64,000 nt of DNA from Veillonella magna DSM 19857 (GCF_000428745.1 NZ_AUAN01000003.1:62001-126000), one strand, 5' to 3'. Positions 35,617 through 44,649 are shown, counted from the stretch's first letter. Notes: generated by a model from the sequence alone, not told the origin. Program-made: numbers and translations.

Positions 35617-36555
35617 TTAGGTGTCCAGTATTTCCTGATTTCGCAGTAGCACTTTTTTCCCGCGCCAAGCAAAAGCGCGATGACCGAAGGCATTTTTAAA
35701 CTCTCGATTGCTGAGAGGGGCCACTTCGGATACATCAAGACGAGCCTGTATTCGGCGGAATTCGGGAATCGGTGTTTCCGGAATTCCGCGATTGTGCGGG
35801 CATACCTCTTGACATACATCACAACCCCAAATTAACGGCGTCTTGCGGATGATACTTTTTTCATCGTCCGTAAGGTCGCCTTTTTTTTGTGTTACATAAC
35901 TTTTGCAGGTATGAAAGTGGAAGTCTTTATCGCCTAAGGACTGTCCCGGGCAGTGACGTATACAAGCATTGCAGCCGAGGCAGCTTCGGGTCATGGGAGT
36001 AGCCGGCTCTAAGGGGAGCGTGGTAAGGATGGAGCCGATGTTGGTATAGGTACCCCAAGTAGGATTGATTAAGGCGCGGTTCTTGCCATAAAAACCAAGT
36101 CCGGCCAAGTAGGCCATATAGCGATCGGCTAATGGCGAAGTATCACAGTGAATTTCAAATTCTGCTTCCGGTGCTATTAGGCGCAGTTGGTCAATAAGGC
36201 GAGACAGATAGTCGGTTACGACCAGGTGATAATCATCAGCCCAAGCATAACGGGCAATGTTGGATGTTGTTTTTGCGGGCGTGTTCATGTAATAAGGAAA
36301 GAGGCAGACGATAGCACTGCGCGGTGTTACCAGGTGCGTTCCGCCTTGCAAGCGTTCTTCGAGGGTACCGGCCGTGAAGGGACAAGGTTCATTCGTGAAG
36401 AGATGTTCTTTGGCGTCGGCCGGTAAGGGCCATGGTGCAATACCAACGGTAGGAATGCCGAGACGGTGACAAAGAGTTTCAATCGTAGAAACTGTTACGG
36501 AAGTGGAGTCTGGGGATGCAAGGGGGTTAGCGAGTGAAGTTATTTTGTTTGTCAT
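35617..36555 (-). CDS. queG: Epoxyqueuosine reductase
   Basis: Cobalamin-dependent iron-sulfur enzyme making queuosine from epoxyqueuosine in tRNA, 312 residues. The two 4Fe-4S motifs are CLGCNACIRHCP and WGCDVCQEVCPHN; between and before them are GFYGKNRALINPTWGTY and the typical DTSPLADRYMA. The C-terminal HEAT-like region of longer homologues is absent. Reverse-strand AGGTGAT precedes ATG 36555. Its need for cobalamin makes the nearby cbiZ of interest. Convergent with the YfbR-like gene. Confidence 0.93.
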   Translation of the reverse strand: MTNKITSLANPLASPDSTSVTVSTIETLCHRLGIPTVGIAPWPLPADAKEHLFTNEPCPFTAGTLEERLQGGTHLVTPRSAIVCLFPYYMNTPAKTTSNIARYAWADDYHLVVTDYLSRLIDQLRLIAPEAEFEIHCDTSPLADRYMAYLAGLGFYGKNRALINPTWGTYTNIGSILTTLPLEPATPMTRSCLGCNACIRHCPGQSLGDKDFHFHTCKSYVTQKKGDLTDDEKSIIRKTPLIWGCDVCQEVCPHNRGIPETPIPEFRRIQARLDVSEVAPLSNREFKNAFGHRAFAWRGKKVLLRNQEILDT

Positions 36556-36815
36556 AGGATCACCTACTTTCTGCTAATTATCGTGAATTAAATATTGAAA
36601 TAGCTATGGAGTATGGGGCTTATTATAGCGTAAGTGAGAAGAAATAGCAAAATATATAGATATATACATAATGAGCATATTAAACTTTTAAAAATAACTA
36701 TAGCTTATCAGTGAAACGTAAGTTATAATTATATTGAAGTAGTGAATAAAAGACTAATGTATATTAACTGTGGAAAGTTTGCTTGTGAATTAAGTAATGG
36801 TACAGGAGAAAAACG

Positions 36816-37637
36816 ATGCTAACATGTGTGCGAATGCTACAACCGACGACGCTGGATGAGGCGTATGAATTGATTACGACACGGCATAAAACAGCGCCGC
36901 TATTGGCCGGAGGATGTTGGCTGCGCTTGGGAAAGCGCCAATGGCCGGCTGTTATTGACTTAACGGAATTAGAATTGGAATATATCGTAAAGGACGGCGA
37001 TGAATACGCTATCGGAGCGATGACGACGCAGCGCGATGTGGAAACCTATGAAGCGTTTCAACATTTGGGCGGCGGCATATTGCCGCAGGCGCTGTCTTCC
37101 ATTTTAGGTGTGCAGTTTAGAAATATGGCGACCATCGGTGGATCGGTGGCGGGACGCTTTGGATTTTCCGATATTATTCCGGCGCTGTTGGCACTCAAAG
37201 CAGATGTAGTACTTTATAAAGCGGGACGCATGTCCTTGGAAGACTATCTTACATATGACAAGCGGGATATTTTAATAGAGATCCGTATAAAATGCGAACA
37301 ACCGGCGGTGGCTCTTGTGGCACTGCGCAAATCTGCTTCGGATTTTCCGTATTTGGTAGGTGCCATGCGTCATGATGCAGTAGGCTACAGTATTTATATC
37401 GGGGGTCGTCCCGGGGTAGCGGTAAAAGCAAAACGGGCAAGCAGTATTTTAACAGCCGGCAGAGAGAATGCGGTAGCCGAAGCCGGTGAAGCAGCAGCGG
37501 CAGAATTGTTCTTTGAAAGCAATTCCCATGCATCATCCTCGTATCGACAGGCGATGACAAAGGTGTTGATTGAACGATTATGGTATACGGTGACGACAGC
37601 AGGCGATAATGCAGGGGAGGTACCGGCATGGAAGTAA
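36816..37637 (+). CDS. Molybdenum hydroxylase FAD-binding subunit (XdhB/CoxM-like)
   Basis: A 273-residue FAD subunit of a xanthine-dehydrogenase-family enzyme. The FAD-binding PCMH fold is seen in TTRHKTAPLLAGGCWLRLG, IGAMTTQRDVE and FRNMATIGGSVAGRFGFSD. A C-terminal domain covers about residues 165-273. GGAGAAAAACG precedes the ATG. It overlaps the iron-sulfur subunit gene by 10 bases. The FAD subunit passes electrons from the FeS centres to the acceptor, usually NAD. Substrate of the complex is discussed under the large subunit. Confidence 0.9.
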   Translation: MLTCVRMLQPTTLDEAYELITTRHKTAPLLAGGCWLRLGKRQWPAVIDLTELELEYIVKDGDEYAIGAMTTQRDVETYEAFQHLGGGILPQALSSILGVQFRNMATIGGSVAGRFGFSDIIPALLALKADVVLYKAGRMSLEDYLTYDKRDILIEIRIKCEQPAVALVALRKSASDFPYLVGAMRHDAVGYSIYIGGRPGVAVKAKRASSILTAGRENAVAEAGEAAAAELFFESNSHASSSYRQAMTKVLIERLWYTVTTAGDNAGEVPAWK

Positions 37638-38083
37638 CATTAACTATTAACGATAAAAAAATTAATATTGATATTGCGCAGGATGAAGCGTTGCTTACGA
37701 CATTGCGCAATCTCGGATATTACAGTGTACGATGTGGTTGTGAAACGACAAATTGTGGATTGTGTACGGTATGGCTTGACGGCAAGACGATTTTATCTTG
37801 TGCGTACCCGACTTTCCGTGCCGTAGGACATAGCATTACTACTTTGGAAGGATTGGCGGATGAAGCGGCCTATCTCGGCGAGTGCCTGGCTTCGGAAGGA
37901 GCGGATCAATGCGGTTATTGCACGACGGGTATGATGATGAGTGCTATGGCGTTGAAACGTGAAAAGGAAAATCCTACAGACGAAGATATTAAAGCGTTCT
38001 TAAAAGGAAATCTTTGCCGTTGTACCGGCTATGAATCGCAGCTAAGGGGCATTCGCAAATACTTGAGAGGAGACGAGGTATGA
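37628..38083 (+). CDS. Molybdenum hydroxylase 2Fe-2S subunit (XdhC/CoxS-like)
   Basis: A 151-residue two-cluster iron-sulfur subunit. The plant-ferredoxin-like cluster uses Cys38, Cys43, Cys46 and Cys58 (CGCETTNCGLCTVWL); the second, helical cluster uses QCGYCTTGM and NLCRCTGYE. Domain order and length match CoxS/NdhF/XdhC small subunits. RBS GGGGAGG. It overlaps both neighbours (10 bases upstream; ATGA with the large subunit), so the three subunits are made together. Confidence 0.94.
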   Translation: MEVTLTINDKKINIDIAQDEALLTTLRNLGYYSVRCGCETTNCGLCTVWLDGKTILSCAYPTFRAVGHSITTLEGLADEAAYLGECLASEGADQCGYCTTGMMMSAMALKREKENPTDEDIKAFLKGNLCRCTGYESQLRGIRKYLRGDEV

Positions 38084-40359
38084 AACACGTTGGCAAGGGA
38101 TATAAAAAAATAGATTCCGCTATGATTCTCAGCGGTCGTGCCGTATATACAGAAGATTTAGTACCGGCTCATGCATTGGTTATTAAAGTATTGCGCAGCC
38201 CTCATGCATTCGCGCGTATCGTGACAATTGATACGGCAGCGGCGATGCGCGTTCCCGGAGTAGTAGCCATTTATACATATAAGGATGTGCCGCAGCGGCG
38301 ATTTACCTTGGCCGGGCAAAGTTATCCGGAACCGTCTGCGTATGATAAGTTATTGTTGGAGCCTTTGGTGCGTTATGTTGGTGATGAAGTGGCCTTTGTG
38401 GTAGCAGAATCGGAAAAGGCAGCCAAGCAGGCGATGTGGCTTATCAAGGTAACCTACGAAGTATTGGATCCGGTTCTTGATATTCATACGGCTTTAGATC
38501 ATCCGAGCGTAGTACATCCGGAAGAGGATTTACATTACAATTTCCCTGTAGGCGGAGATCCGAAACGAAATTTAGCCTGCTCGTATAACCATGTGGTAGG
38601 CGATGTTGAAGGAGAACTGGCAAAATGCGATTATGTGGTGGAAGAAACCTATTTTGACCAAGCTGCTTCGCAAACGGCGATGGAAACATTCCGTACGTTT
38701 TGTACCATTGACCAATTCGGACGATTGGTATGTACCAGCTCGACGCAGATTCCTTTCCACGTGCGTCGTCATATTGCGCATGCTCTTGATATTCCGGCCA
38801 GCAAGGTGCGCGTGATTAAGCCGCGTATCGGCGGTGGTTTCGGTTCAAAGCAAACTGCTTGTACCGAACTTATTTGTGCCTTTGTCACTTGGACGTTAAA
38901 AAAGCCGGCAGTTCTTATTTTGGATCGCAAGGAAGCCATGAACTGTTCGACCAGCCGTCATGCCAGAGAGTGGAAGGTGCGCCTAGGTGCAACGAAAGAC
39001 GGCATCATTCAGGTGATTGACATGGTGGCCATATCCGATGCCGGCGCATACGGTACGCATGCATTTACTACCTTTACTGCCGGCGAGCATAAGTCGGTGC
39101 CGCTGTACAATAAAGGGAAGGCAGTACGCTACAGCTCTAACATCGTGTATACCAATCATATGCCGGGTGGTGCTTTCCGTGGTTATGGTGCAACGGAAGC
39201 CTTGTGGCCTTTGGAATGTGCGGTAACAAAGCTGGCGAAGAAGATGGGCATAGATGAAATTGAGCTGCGGGAGAAAAATTTAATCAATGTAGGCGAAACA
39301 TCTTTGGTGTACGCTCCGGATGAGGTATTGGAATCCGGTAATCTCAAGGAAGCTATTGCGAAGGTAAAGACTATGGCGCGTTGGGATGAACGTCCGAAAA
39401 GTTGGCAAATTGATGAGCATCATCGTGGCGGCTTGGGAATTGCTTTGGCTTTTCAAGGATCGGGGATTGCCAACATTGATAATGCTACCGTGGAAATTCG
39501 TTTGAACGATGAAGGCAATTATATTTTATACACCGGATCTACGGATATGGGTACTGGTTCCAACACGGTACTGTTGCAGATGGCTTGTGAAGTATTGGGA
39601 TGCCCTATGGAAGCGATGAGTTGTTACGAAGCGGATACGGATGTAGTGCCTTTCGATCCGGGTTCATATGCATCGAGTACAACCTACGTAACCGGGACAG
39701 CGGCCAAGCTGGCAGCGGAGGAGTTACGTCAAAAAATTATGCAGCAGTTTGCTACGCTGCTGGAAACAGATACAGCCAATATAGATTTTGATGGATTGAC
39801 AGCGCGCACCTTGGATGACGGTCGCACTATGACGACAAAAGAAATGACGGCGAAGTTGTCCGTAGGACCGACGTACGGTCAGCTCAGTGCAACAGCTACC
39901 TTTGGCAGTCATACATCACCGCCGCCGTTTATGGCCAGTATTGCGGAAGTAAGTGTGGATACCCAAACGGGACAGGTAGTGCCTATTGAATTTTATTCCG
40001 TAGTAGATTGCGGTACGATCGTAAATCCGACGTTGGCTAAGGTACAGGCGGAAGGCGGTATTGTGCAAGGTATCGGTATGGCTCTTTATGAAGAAGTTCG
40101 GTATTCTCAGGCGGGGCAATTGGAAACCAATAACTTTATGTTATATAAGATACCGGATCGTACCGATACAGGTAAAGTGACGGTGGATTTTGTAGAGTCC
40201 TATGAGCCGACGGGGGCTTTCGGAGTAAAGTCTATCGGTGAAGTAGTTATCAATACGTCATGCCCGGCTATTCAAGGCGCCATTCTTAATGCATGCGGTG
40301 CAGAACCGACCGAATTACCTATGATTCCTGAGGTTGTTTTTGAAGCTATGCATAAATAA
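38080..40359 (+). CDS. Molybdenum hydroxylase large (molybdopterin-binding) subunit
   Basis: A 759-residue catalytic subunit of the xanthine dehydrogenase/aldehyde oxidase family. Moco-binding stretches: IGGGFGSKQTACTEL, GGAFRGYGATEALWPLE, GSTDMGTGSNTV and the C-terminal active-site Glu721 in FGVKSIGEVVINT. The adjacent yqeC-mocA-yqeB-xdhC genes mark the selenium-dependent molybdenum hydroxylase group, where a labile selenium ligand sits on molybdenum in place of sulfur (known for purine and nicotinate hydroxylases). Whether the substrate is xanthine, another purine or an N-heterocycle cannot be decided. ATGA overlap with the small subunit. Confidence 0.93.
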   Translation: MKHVGKGYKKIDSAMILSGRAVYTEDLVPAHALVIKVLRSPHAFARIVTIDTAAAMRVPGVVAIYTYKDVPQRRFTLAGQSYPEPSAYDKLLLEPLVRYVGDEVAFVVAESEKAAKQAMWLIKVTYEVLDPVLDIHTALDHPSVVHPEEDLHYNFPVGGDPKRNLACSYNHVVGDVEGELAKCDYVVEETYFDQAASQTAMETFRTFCTIDQFGRLVCTSSTQIPFHVRRHIAHALDIPASKVRVIKPRIGGGFGSKQTACTELICAFVTWTLKKPAVLILDRKEAMNCSTSRHAREWKVRLGATKDGIIQVIDMVAISDAGAYGTHAFTTFTAGEHKSVPLYNKGKAVRYSSNIVYTNHMPGGAFRGYGATEALWPLECAVTKLAKKMGIDEIELREKNLINVGETSLVYAPDEVLESGNLKEAIAKVKTMARWDERPKSWQIDEHHRGGLGIALAFQGSGIANIDNATVEIRLNDEGNYILYTGSTDMGTGSNTVLLQMACEVLGCPMEAMSCYEADTDVVPFDPGSYASSTTYVTGTAAKLAAEELRQKIMQQFATLLETDTANIDFDGLTARTLDDGRTMTTKEMTAKLSVGPTYGQLSATATFGSHTSPPPFMASIAEVSVDTQTGQVVPIEFYSVVDCGTIVNPTLAKVQAEGGIVQGIGMALYEEVRYSQAGQLETNNFMLYKIPDRTDTGKVTVDFVESYEPTGAFGVKSIGEVVINTSCPAIQGAILNACGAEPTELPMIPEVVFEAMHK

Positions 40360-40484
40360 CAACACATTAATCATCCTTATGGGAGTATAATAAAGGGGAG
40401 CTTACTGCGTAAACGGCTTAACGCGCCGCGCACGCTTGCACAGGTATAGGCAGGTTTGTTGGTTTGCAGTGAGGAGGCACAGCT

Positions 40485-41246
40485 ATGACCATGACACAGG
40501 CAAAGCATTGGAACGCACTTATCGCACCGGGAATTACATCTATTGTCGGTGCCGGCGGTAAGACGACGGTATTATCTAAATTGGTGGAGTACGGTCGTTT
40601 GCAAGGCCAACCTACATTGGTAACAACGACGACTAAACTGTACGAATCACAGGTAGCGCAGTGGAATCCGTACTACGGTGAGGATTTTAATCGCGCCGAT
40701 GAGCTTTGTACGGCAGCGGTTCATCAAGGTCGTTGTGCCGCTTGGTTCGGTGGTATAGACGGAACAAAGGTTACGGCATTGTCATCAAGACAAATCGATG
40801 ATATGCACAAGGTACATCCGAATTGGCAAATTTTGGTGGAAGCGGACGGAGCCCGTGAAAAATGGTTGAAGGCACCGAAGGAAACGGAACCGGTTATTCC
40901 CAAAGAAACAACAATGACCATAGGTGTTATTAACTTGCAAATGTTGGGACAAGCTATCGATGAAGAGCATGTACATAACATGGCTGAAGTATCGGAGGTT
41001 ATGGAGCGTTGTGTCGGAGCTGTAGTTACACCGCATATGCTGGCACGCTTGGTATTGCATCCGCACGGTCTTTTTCAGTACAGTCGCGGACGCAAAATCT
41101 TGTTCGGCACCGGCTATGATACGGTGCAGCATCGCATGATTGATGCCTTCTTGGACTGCTTGGCCGGTGCGACTATTGATGGGATTGTCCTCGCTGACGG
41201 CTATAAGGCGAGCTGTGAAATTAGGCGGCATATCCAATGTCGTTAG
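40485..41246 (+). CDS. yqeC: YqeC family selenium-dependent hydroxylase accessory protein
   Basis: A 253-residue P-loop protein, the Walker A being VGAGGKTT (residues 21-28), with LVTTTTKLYES and LVEADGAREKWLKAP, which are hallmarks of the YqeC family. The family was linked by comparative genomics to selenium-dependent molybdenum hydroxylases, probably in cofactor maturation; the exact reaction is unproven. RBS GAGGAGG. It starts the accessory operon 125 bases after the hydroxylase genes and overlaps mocA by 10 bases. A TATAAT lies at about 40387. Confidence 0.88.
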   Translation: MTMTQAKHWNALIAPGITSIVGAGGKTTVLSKLVEYGRLQGQPTLVTTTTKLYESQVAQWNPYYGEDFNRADELCTAAVHQGRCAAWFGGIDGTKVTALSSRQIDDMHKVHPNWQILVEADGAREKWLKAPKETEPVIPKETTMTIGVINLQMLGQAIDEEHVHNMAEVSEVMERCVGAVVTPHMLARLVLHPHGLFQYSRGRKILFGTGYDTVQHRMIDAFLDCLAGATIDGIVLADGYKASCEIRRHIQCR

Positions 41247-41845
41247 GTGTGGTGGTATTGGCGGCCGGTTTGTCATCGCGCATGGGACGTTGCAAAGCAC
41301 TGTTGCCATGGCGAAACGGTACCGTACTGGATGCGGTGTTGGCAGCATTTACGGATTTGCCGATGCAAAGTGAACGAATACTGGTAGTAGGTCGTGACCG
41401 AGCAACGATGGAGCCCATCGCTACTCGGCACGGCTTTTGTACGGTAGAAAATCTTTGTCCCGAAGACGGTCAGGCCTCCTCATTGCGACAAGGGGTGGCG
41501 ACTCTGGGCGAGGTAGACGGTATTCTTTGTGCCGTTGCGGATCAACCACTACTGGAGGCACGGTATATACGGCGCATGGTCGATGTGTTCGGTAAGCACG
41601 GCGGCAACAGACAACGGATTGTTTGTCCGCAATACGGTGATACGAGAGGTGGCAATCCGGTTATCTTCGGCGCTTCATGGCGCGAGGACTTAATGAAGGT
41701 GACCGGTGATGTAGGCGGTCGCGCAATTGTGCGCGGCAAGGGTAAGTCGTATGTGAGTTATTGTCCCTTACCGGCCGAGGTAGGTTGCGATCTCGATACA
41801 CCGGAGGAATATGCAAAGATGTATCGATTATGGGGTAAACTATGA
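41237..41845 (+). CDS. mocA: MocA-like molybdenum cofactor cytidylyltransferase
   Basis: A 202-residue nucleotidyltransferase (NTP_transf_3). The signature VVLAAGLSSRMGRCKALLPW starts at residue 6; AVADQPLLEARYIRRM and GDTRGGNPVIFG are typical of MocA, which attaches CMP to molybdopterin to give the MCD form used by xanthine-dehydrogenase-type enzymes. It overlaps yqeC at the start and yqeB at the end (ATGA). Context strongly supports maturation of the adjacent hydroxylase. Confidence 0.9.
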   Translation: MSLGVVVLAAGLSSRMGRCKALLPWRNGTVLDAVLAAFTDLPMQSERILVVGRDRATMEPIATRHGFCTVENLCPEDGQASSLRQGVATLGEVDGILCAVADQPLLEARYIRRMVDVFGKHGGNRQRIVCPQYGDTRGGNPVIFGASWREDLMKVTGDVGGRAIVRGKGKSYVSYCPLPAEVGCDLDTPEEYAKMYRLWGKL

Positions 41846-42648
41846 AACCATTAGTATTAGTCAGAGGCGGAGGCGATATTGCTTCCGGCTCTATTTATCG
41901 CCTGAAACGAGCAGGCTTTCCGGTGGTAGTCAGTGAGATTGCCATTCCGACTATGATTCGCCGCGATGTGTGTTACGGCAATGCCGTTCATTTAGGCGAG
42001 ATGATTTTAGAACGATTAACAGCGCGTCATATGACCTTGGCTGAAGCAAGGCAACTGATTGATAGCGGGGATGCTGTTATTCCCGTAGTGACGGAGCCGT
42101 ATGAGCGAATCTTGGATACGCTGCAACCGACGATTGTGGTGGATGCCATTTTGGCAAAACGCAATATAGGCACGCGTAATGATGATGCGGAACTCGTCAT
42201 CGGTTGCGGACCGGGATTTACTGCCGGTGATGACGTAGATGTGGTGATCGAAACTATGCGCGGTCATACATTGGGACGGTGTATTTACGAAGGCACCGCC
42301 TTACCTAATACGGGGGTGCCCGGTAATGTGGGCGGTTATACGACGGAACGGGTTATGCACTCACCGTGTGACGGGCTTTTTACGGCACGTCGTCATATCG
42401 GAGAAGAAGTTGAAGCCGGTGAAGTCGTAGGCTATGTGGATAAAGAACCTGTGAAGGCAAAGATTCGCGGCATCCTGCGCGGTATTTTAACCAGCGGACT
42501 TATGGTGACCAAAGGTTTTAAGTTGGCCGATGTGGATGCGCGATGTGAAGAGTTCCATTGCTATACGATTTCAGATAAGGCGTTGGCCGTGGCCGGCGGT
42601 GTAATGGAAGCGATTACTGCGTGGCAGGCGGAGCGGGAACGGTGTTGA
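41842..42648 (+). CDS. yqeB: YqeB family selenium-dependent molybdenum hydroxylase accessory protein
   Basis: A 268-residue protein with an N-terminal Rossmann-like motif (LVRGGGDIASGSIYRLKRAG) and the characteristic YqeB stretches VVTEPYERILDTLQP, ELVIGCGPGF and GGYTTERVMHSPCDG. A biotinyl/lipoyl-like segment (GEEVEAGEVVGYVDKEPV) follows. YqeB is the most specific genomic marker of selenium-dependent molybdenum hydroxylases; its reaction is unknown. SelD, expected to make the selenium donor, is not in this window. Confidence 0.9.
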   Translation: MKPLVLVRGGGDIASGSIYRLKRAGFPVVVSEIAIPTMIRRDVCYGNAVHLGEMILERLTARHMTLAEARQLIDSGDAVIPVVTEPYERILDTLQPTIVVDAILAKRNIGTRNDDAELVIGCGPGFTAGDDVDVVIETMRGHTLGRCIYEGTALPNTGVPGNVGGYTTERVMHSPCDGLFTARRHIGEEVEAGEVVGYVDKEPVKAKIRGILRGILTSGLMVTKGFKLADVDARCEEFHCYTISDKALAVAGGVMEAITAWQAERERC

Positions 42649-42683
42649 CGAAAACAGACATTTACGAGGAAAGAGGTTATAGG

Positions 42684-43409
42684 ATGACAATGTATGATGT
42701 AATGAAGCAGCAACTGGATAGAGATGAGGCTTCGTGGATCGTGACGGTAGTGTCCGGCCCTCGCCGGGGTGATAAGGTAGTATACGGTGCAGACGGTACC
42801 GTTTTATACGGCCAGTCCATTGAAGGCTTTACGTTGGACAGCAATTTACAGAATCAAATTGTGCGCGTCGGCGCAACGGAATGCTTTGTGGAACCGGTGG
42901 AAAAAGATCCGGAAGTATTGGTACTCGGTGCCGGCCATGTAAGTCGTTGCATTGCGGATATGTTGCTGTTCATCGGTTGCCATGTGACGGTGGTAGATGA
43001 TCGCAGCGAGTATTTGCGCGAAGACTTTTTCGACAGTCGGGTTAAACGCATTTGCATGGATTTTCGCGAATTGAAAGGAAACTTGCCGCTTACTTCCTAC
43101 AACGGTATCATCATTGTTACCCGTGCTCACGAATATGACAGTATATGCTTGAATCAATTGCGCGAGTTACTGCCTACGTACATGGGTGTCATGGGTAGCC
43201 ATAAGCGTATCTTCCACGCCTTTGAAGCATTAAAGGCGGAAGGCTGGACACAGCAGGAATTAGATATGATTTACGGTCCTATCGGTCTTGAAATCGGAGC
43301 GGAAACGCCGGAAGAAATTGCTCTTTCCATTGTCAGCGAATACCTGGCGGTTACGCGAGGCAAGCAAGGAAGGTTTTTGTCGAGAAAGGGGCTAAAGTAT
43401 GAAGCGTGA
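42684..43409 (+). CDS. XdhC family maturation protein, C-terminal (NAD-binding) part
   Basis: About 241 residues, chiefly the XdhC C-terminal Rossmann domain: VLVLGAGHVSRCIADMLLF, then VVDDRSEYL, and the motifs VTRAHEYD and GVMGSHKR with GPIGLEIGAETPEEIA. XdhC proteins bind and sulfurate (here perhaps selenate) Moco and insert it into the apo-hydroxylase. ATG 42684 is preferred, with AAGAGG upstream; the frame is open from 42621. The XdhC/CoxI N-terminal domain is encoded separately by the next gene, which overlaps by 11 bases. Confidence 0.87.
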   Translation: MTMYDVMKQQLDRDEASWIVTVVSGPRRGDKVVYGADGTVLYGQSIEGFTLDSNLQNQIVRVGATECFVEPVEKDPEVLVLGAGHVSRCIADMLLFIGCHVTVVDDRSEYLREDFFDSRVKRICMDFRELKGNLPLTSYNGIIIVTRAHEYDSICLNQLRELLPTYMGVMGSHKRIFHAFEALKAEGWTQQELDMIYGPIGLEIGAETPEEIALSIVSEYLAVTRGKQGRFLSRKGLKYEA

Positions 43410-43722
43410 ATTTATTGAATATTTACAAGCACGGCCCGAGAGTACCTTAGCTGTTGCGACAATCTTAAAGACAGAAGGCTCCACACCACGCAAAGCGGGG
43501 ACGACTATGATTGTTCATCCGGATGGATCCATTTTCGGCACCATCGGTGGTGGGCGTGCAGAAAATGAAATACGCCTCAGCGCATTGGATGCATTGATGA
43601 AAAAGGAAGCGTTTCGTCGTATCGATGTGGACCTCAATGATGATGTGGCCATGAAGGAAGGGATGGTCTGCGGTGGTCATCTTGATGTGTGGATTGAAAC
43701 GCAGAACGCCGGTGTGCAGTGA
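43399..43722 (+). CDS. XdhC/CoxI N-terminal-domain protein
   Basis: A 107-residue protein equal to the XdhC/CoxI domain alone: LAVATILKTEGSTPRKAGTT, GSIFGTIGGGRAENEI and the conserved Cys in EGMVCGGHLDVWIE. In full-length XdhC this domain precedes the Rossmann part; here the order is reversed and split in two genes. It is the last gene of the maturation operon; a terminator follows. Confidence 0.88.
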   Translation: MKREFIEYLQARPESTLAVATILKTEGSTPRKAGTTMIVHPDGSIFGTIGGGRAENEIRLSALDALMKKEAFRRIDVDLNDDVAMKEGMVCGGHLDVWIETQNAGVQ

Positions 43723-43732
43723 TAAATTTGGT

Positions 43733-43761
43733 TTTACACCATACATAAAATAGTATAGAAT
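43733..43761 (+). promoter_or_regulatory. Promoter upstream of cdaA
   Basis: TTTACA (43733-43738), 17 bases, TAGAAT (43756-43761). It directly abuts the left arm of the terminator that closes the xdh maturation operon, so transcription from it would start inside that hairpin and escape it. Confidence 0.55.
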
Positions 43762-43800
43762 GAAGGGTATAAGCGTATAGACGCTATACCCTTCTTTTTT
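43762..43800 (+). terminator. Terminator of the molybdenum hydroxylase maturation operon
   Basis: A 13-pair stem with one bulge (43762-43775 with 43782-43794), followed by six T. Confidence 0.9.
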
Positions 43801-43830
43801 TACGAGTATCCTCATAGGAGGTTTCATATA

Positions 43831-44649
43831 ATGTCGCTTCAATTTCAAGGATTGATTCAAACATTTCGGGTCGGCGATTTTTTCGATATCCTTTGCGTGG
43901 CCGTAATATTTTATTTCTTGTACAAACAAATAAAGGATACCCGCGCCATGGCTCTCTTAAAGGGCTTGGCAGTGCTGCTGGTTATTAATGTCATCAGCCG
44001 TTTCTTTGATTTGCACGTAGTGAGCTGGCTCCTCAGCCAAGGTATGACAGTTCTTCTTGTTGCCTTGCCGGTCGTATTCCAACCGGAACTCAGACGCGCG
44101 CTGGAACAGCTAGGGCGCGGACGATTATTGGCTAAGAAGGTGGATGCCAGCGAAGCGGAAATCGAAAGCATGGTGGGCGAAGTCGTAGCGGCGGCGAAGG
44201 TTATGTCGCGCGAACGCATTGGTGCGCTCATCGTATTCGAACGCGAAGTAGGTCTCGGCGAAATTATCGATACTGGCATTGATATTGACGGTAAAGTATC
44301 ACGAGAATTGTTAAATAATATTTTTATTCCCAATACACCGCTGCATGACGGTGCCGTAGTTATTCGCAATAATCGGATTATGGCGGCGGCTTGCTTATTG
44401 CCGTTGACGCAGCAGCGTACGCTTAGTACGGAATTGGGTACGCGCCATCGTGCCGCTATCGGTCTCAGTGAACAGGCCGATGCTATCGTATTGGTAGTCA
44501 GTGAAGAAACCGGTAAGATTTCCTATACATACGGCGGACATATTTACCGTAATTTAACGGAAGAAAAGCTGCGTGAAGCGTTGCGTACGTTCCTGGATAA
44601 GCCAAAATCGGCCTTTTCCTTCGTTAAAACATGGAGGTGGGGCAAATGA
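43831..44649 (+). CDS. cdaA: Diadenylate cyclase CdaA
   Basis: Membrane-bound enzyme making c-di-AMP from two ATP, 272 residues. Three N-terminal helices (residues about 15-32, 40-58, 62-82) precede the DAC domain. Catalytic motifs are Asp173-Gly-Ala175 in PLHDGAVVIRNNR and Arg205-His-Arg207 in GTRHRAAIGLSE. AGGAGG precedes the ATG. It overlaps cdaR by four bases, the usual cdaA-cdaR order, with glmM two genes later. c-di-AMP controls potassium and osmolyte uptake in Firmicutes, which ties this gene to the osmolyte genes at 8.5-12.4 kb. Confidence 0.96.
   Translation: MSLQFQGLIQTFRVGDFFDILCVAVIFYFLYKQIKDTRAMALLKGLAVLLVINVISRFFDLHVVSWLLSQGMTVLLVALPVVFQPELRRALEQLGRGRLLAKKVDASEAEIESMVGEVVAAAKVMSRERIGALIVFEREVGLGEIIDTGIDIDGKVSRELLNNIFIPNTPLHDGAVVIRNNRIMAAACLLPLTQQRTLSTELGTRHRAAIGLSEQADAIVLVVSEETGKISYTYGGHIYRNLTEEKLREALRTFLDKPKSAFSFVKTWRWGK

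Noticed and set aside
38080-40359. Specific assignment of the hydroxylase as xanthine dehydrogenase
   Set aside because: Family motifs are shared by several substrate classes and no purine-pathway neighbour supports xanthine.
40360-40484. tRNA, SECIS element or Moco riboswitch in the gap before yqeC
   Set aside because: No cloverleaf or T-loop sequence, no UGA-selenocysteine codon in context and no recognisable Moco riboswitch core; the gap is simply G+C-rich leader.
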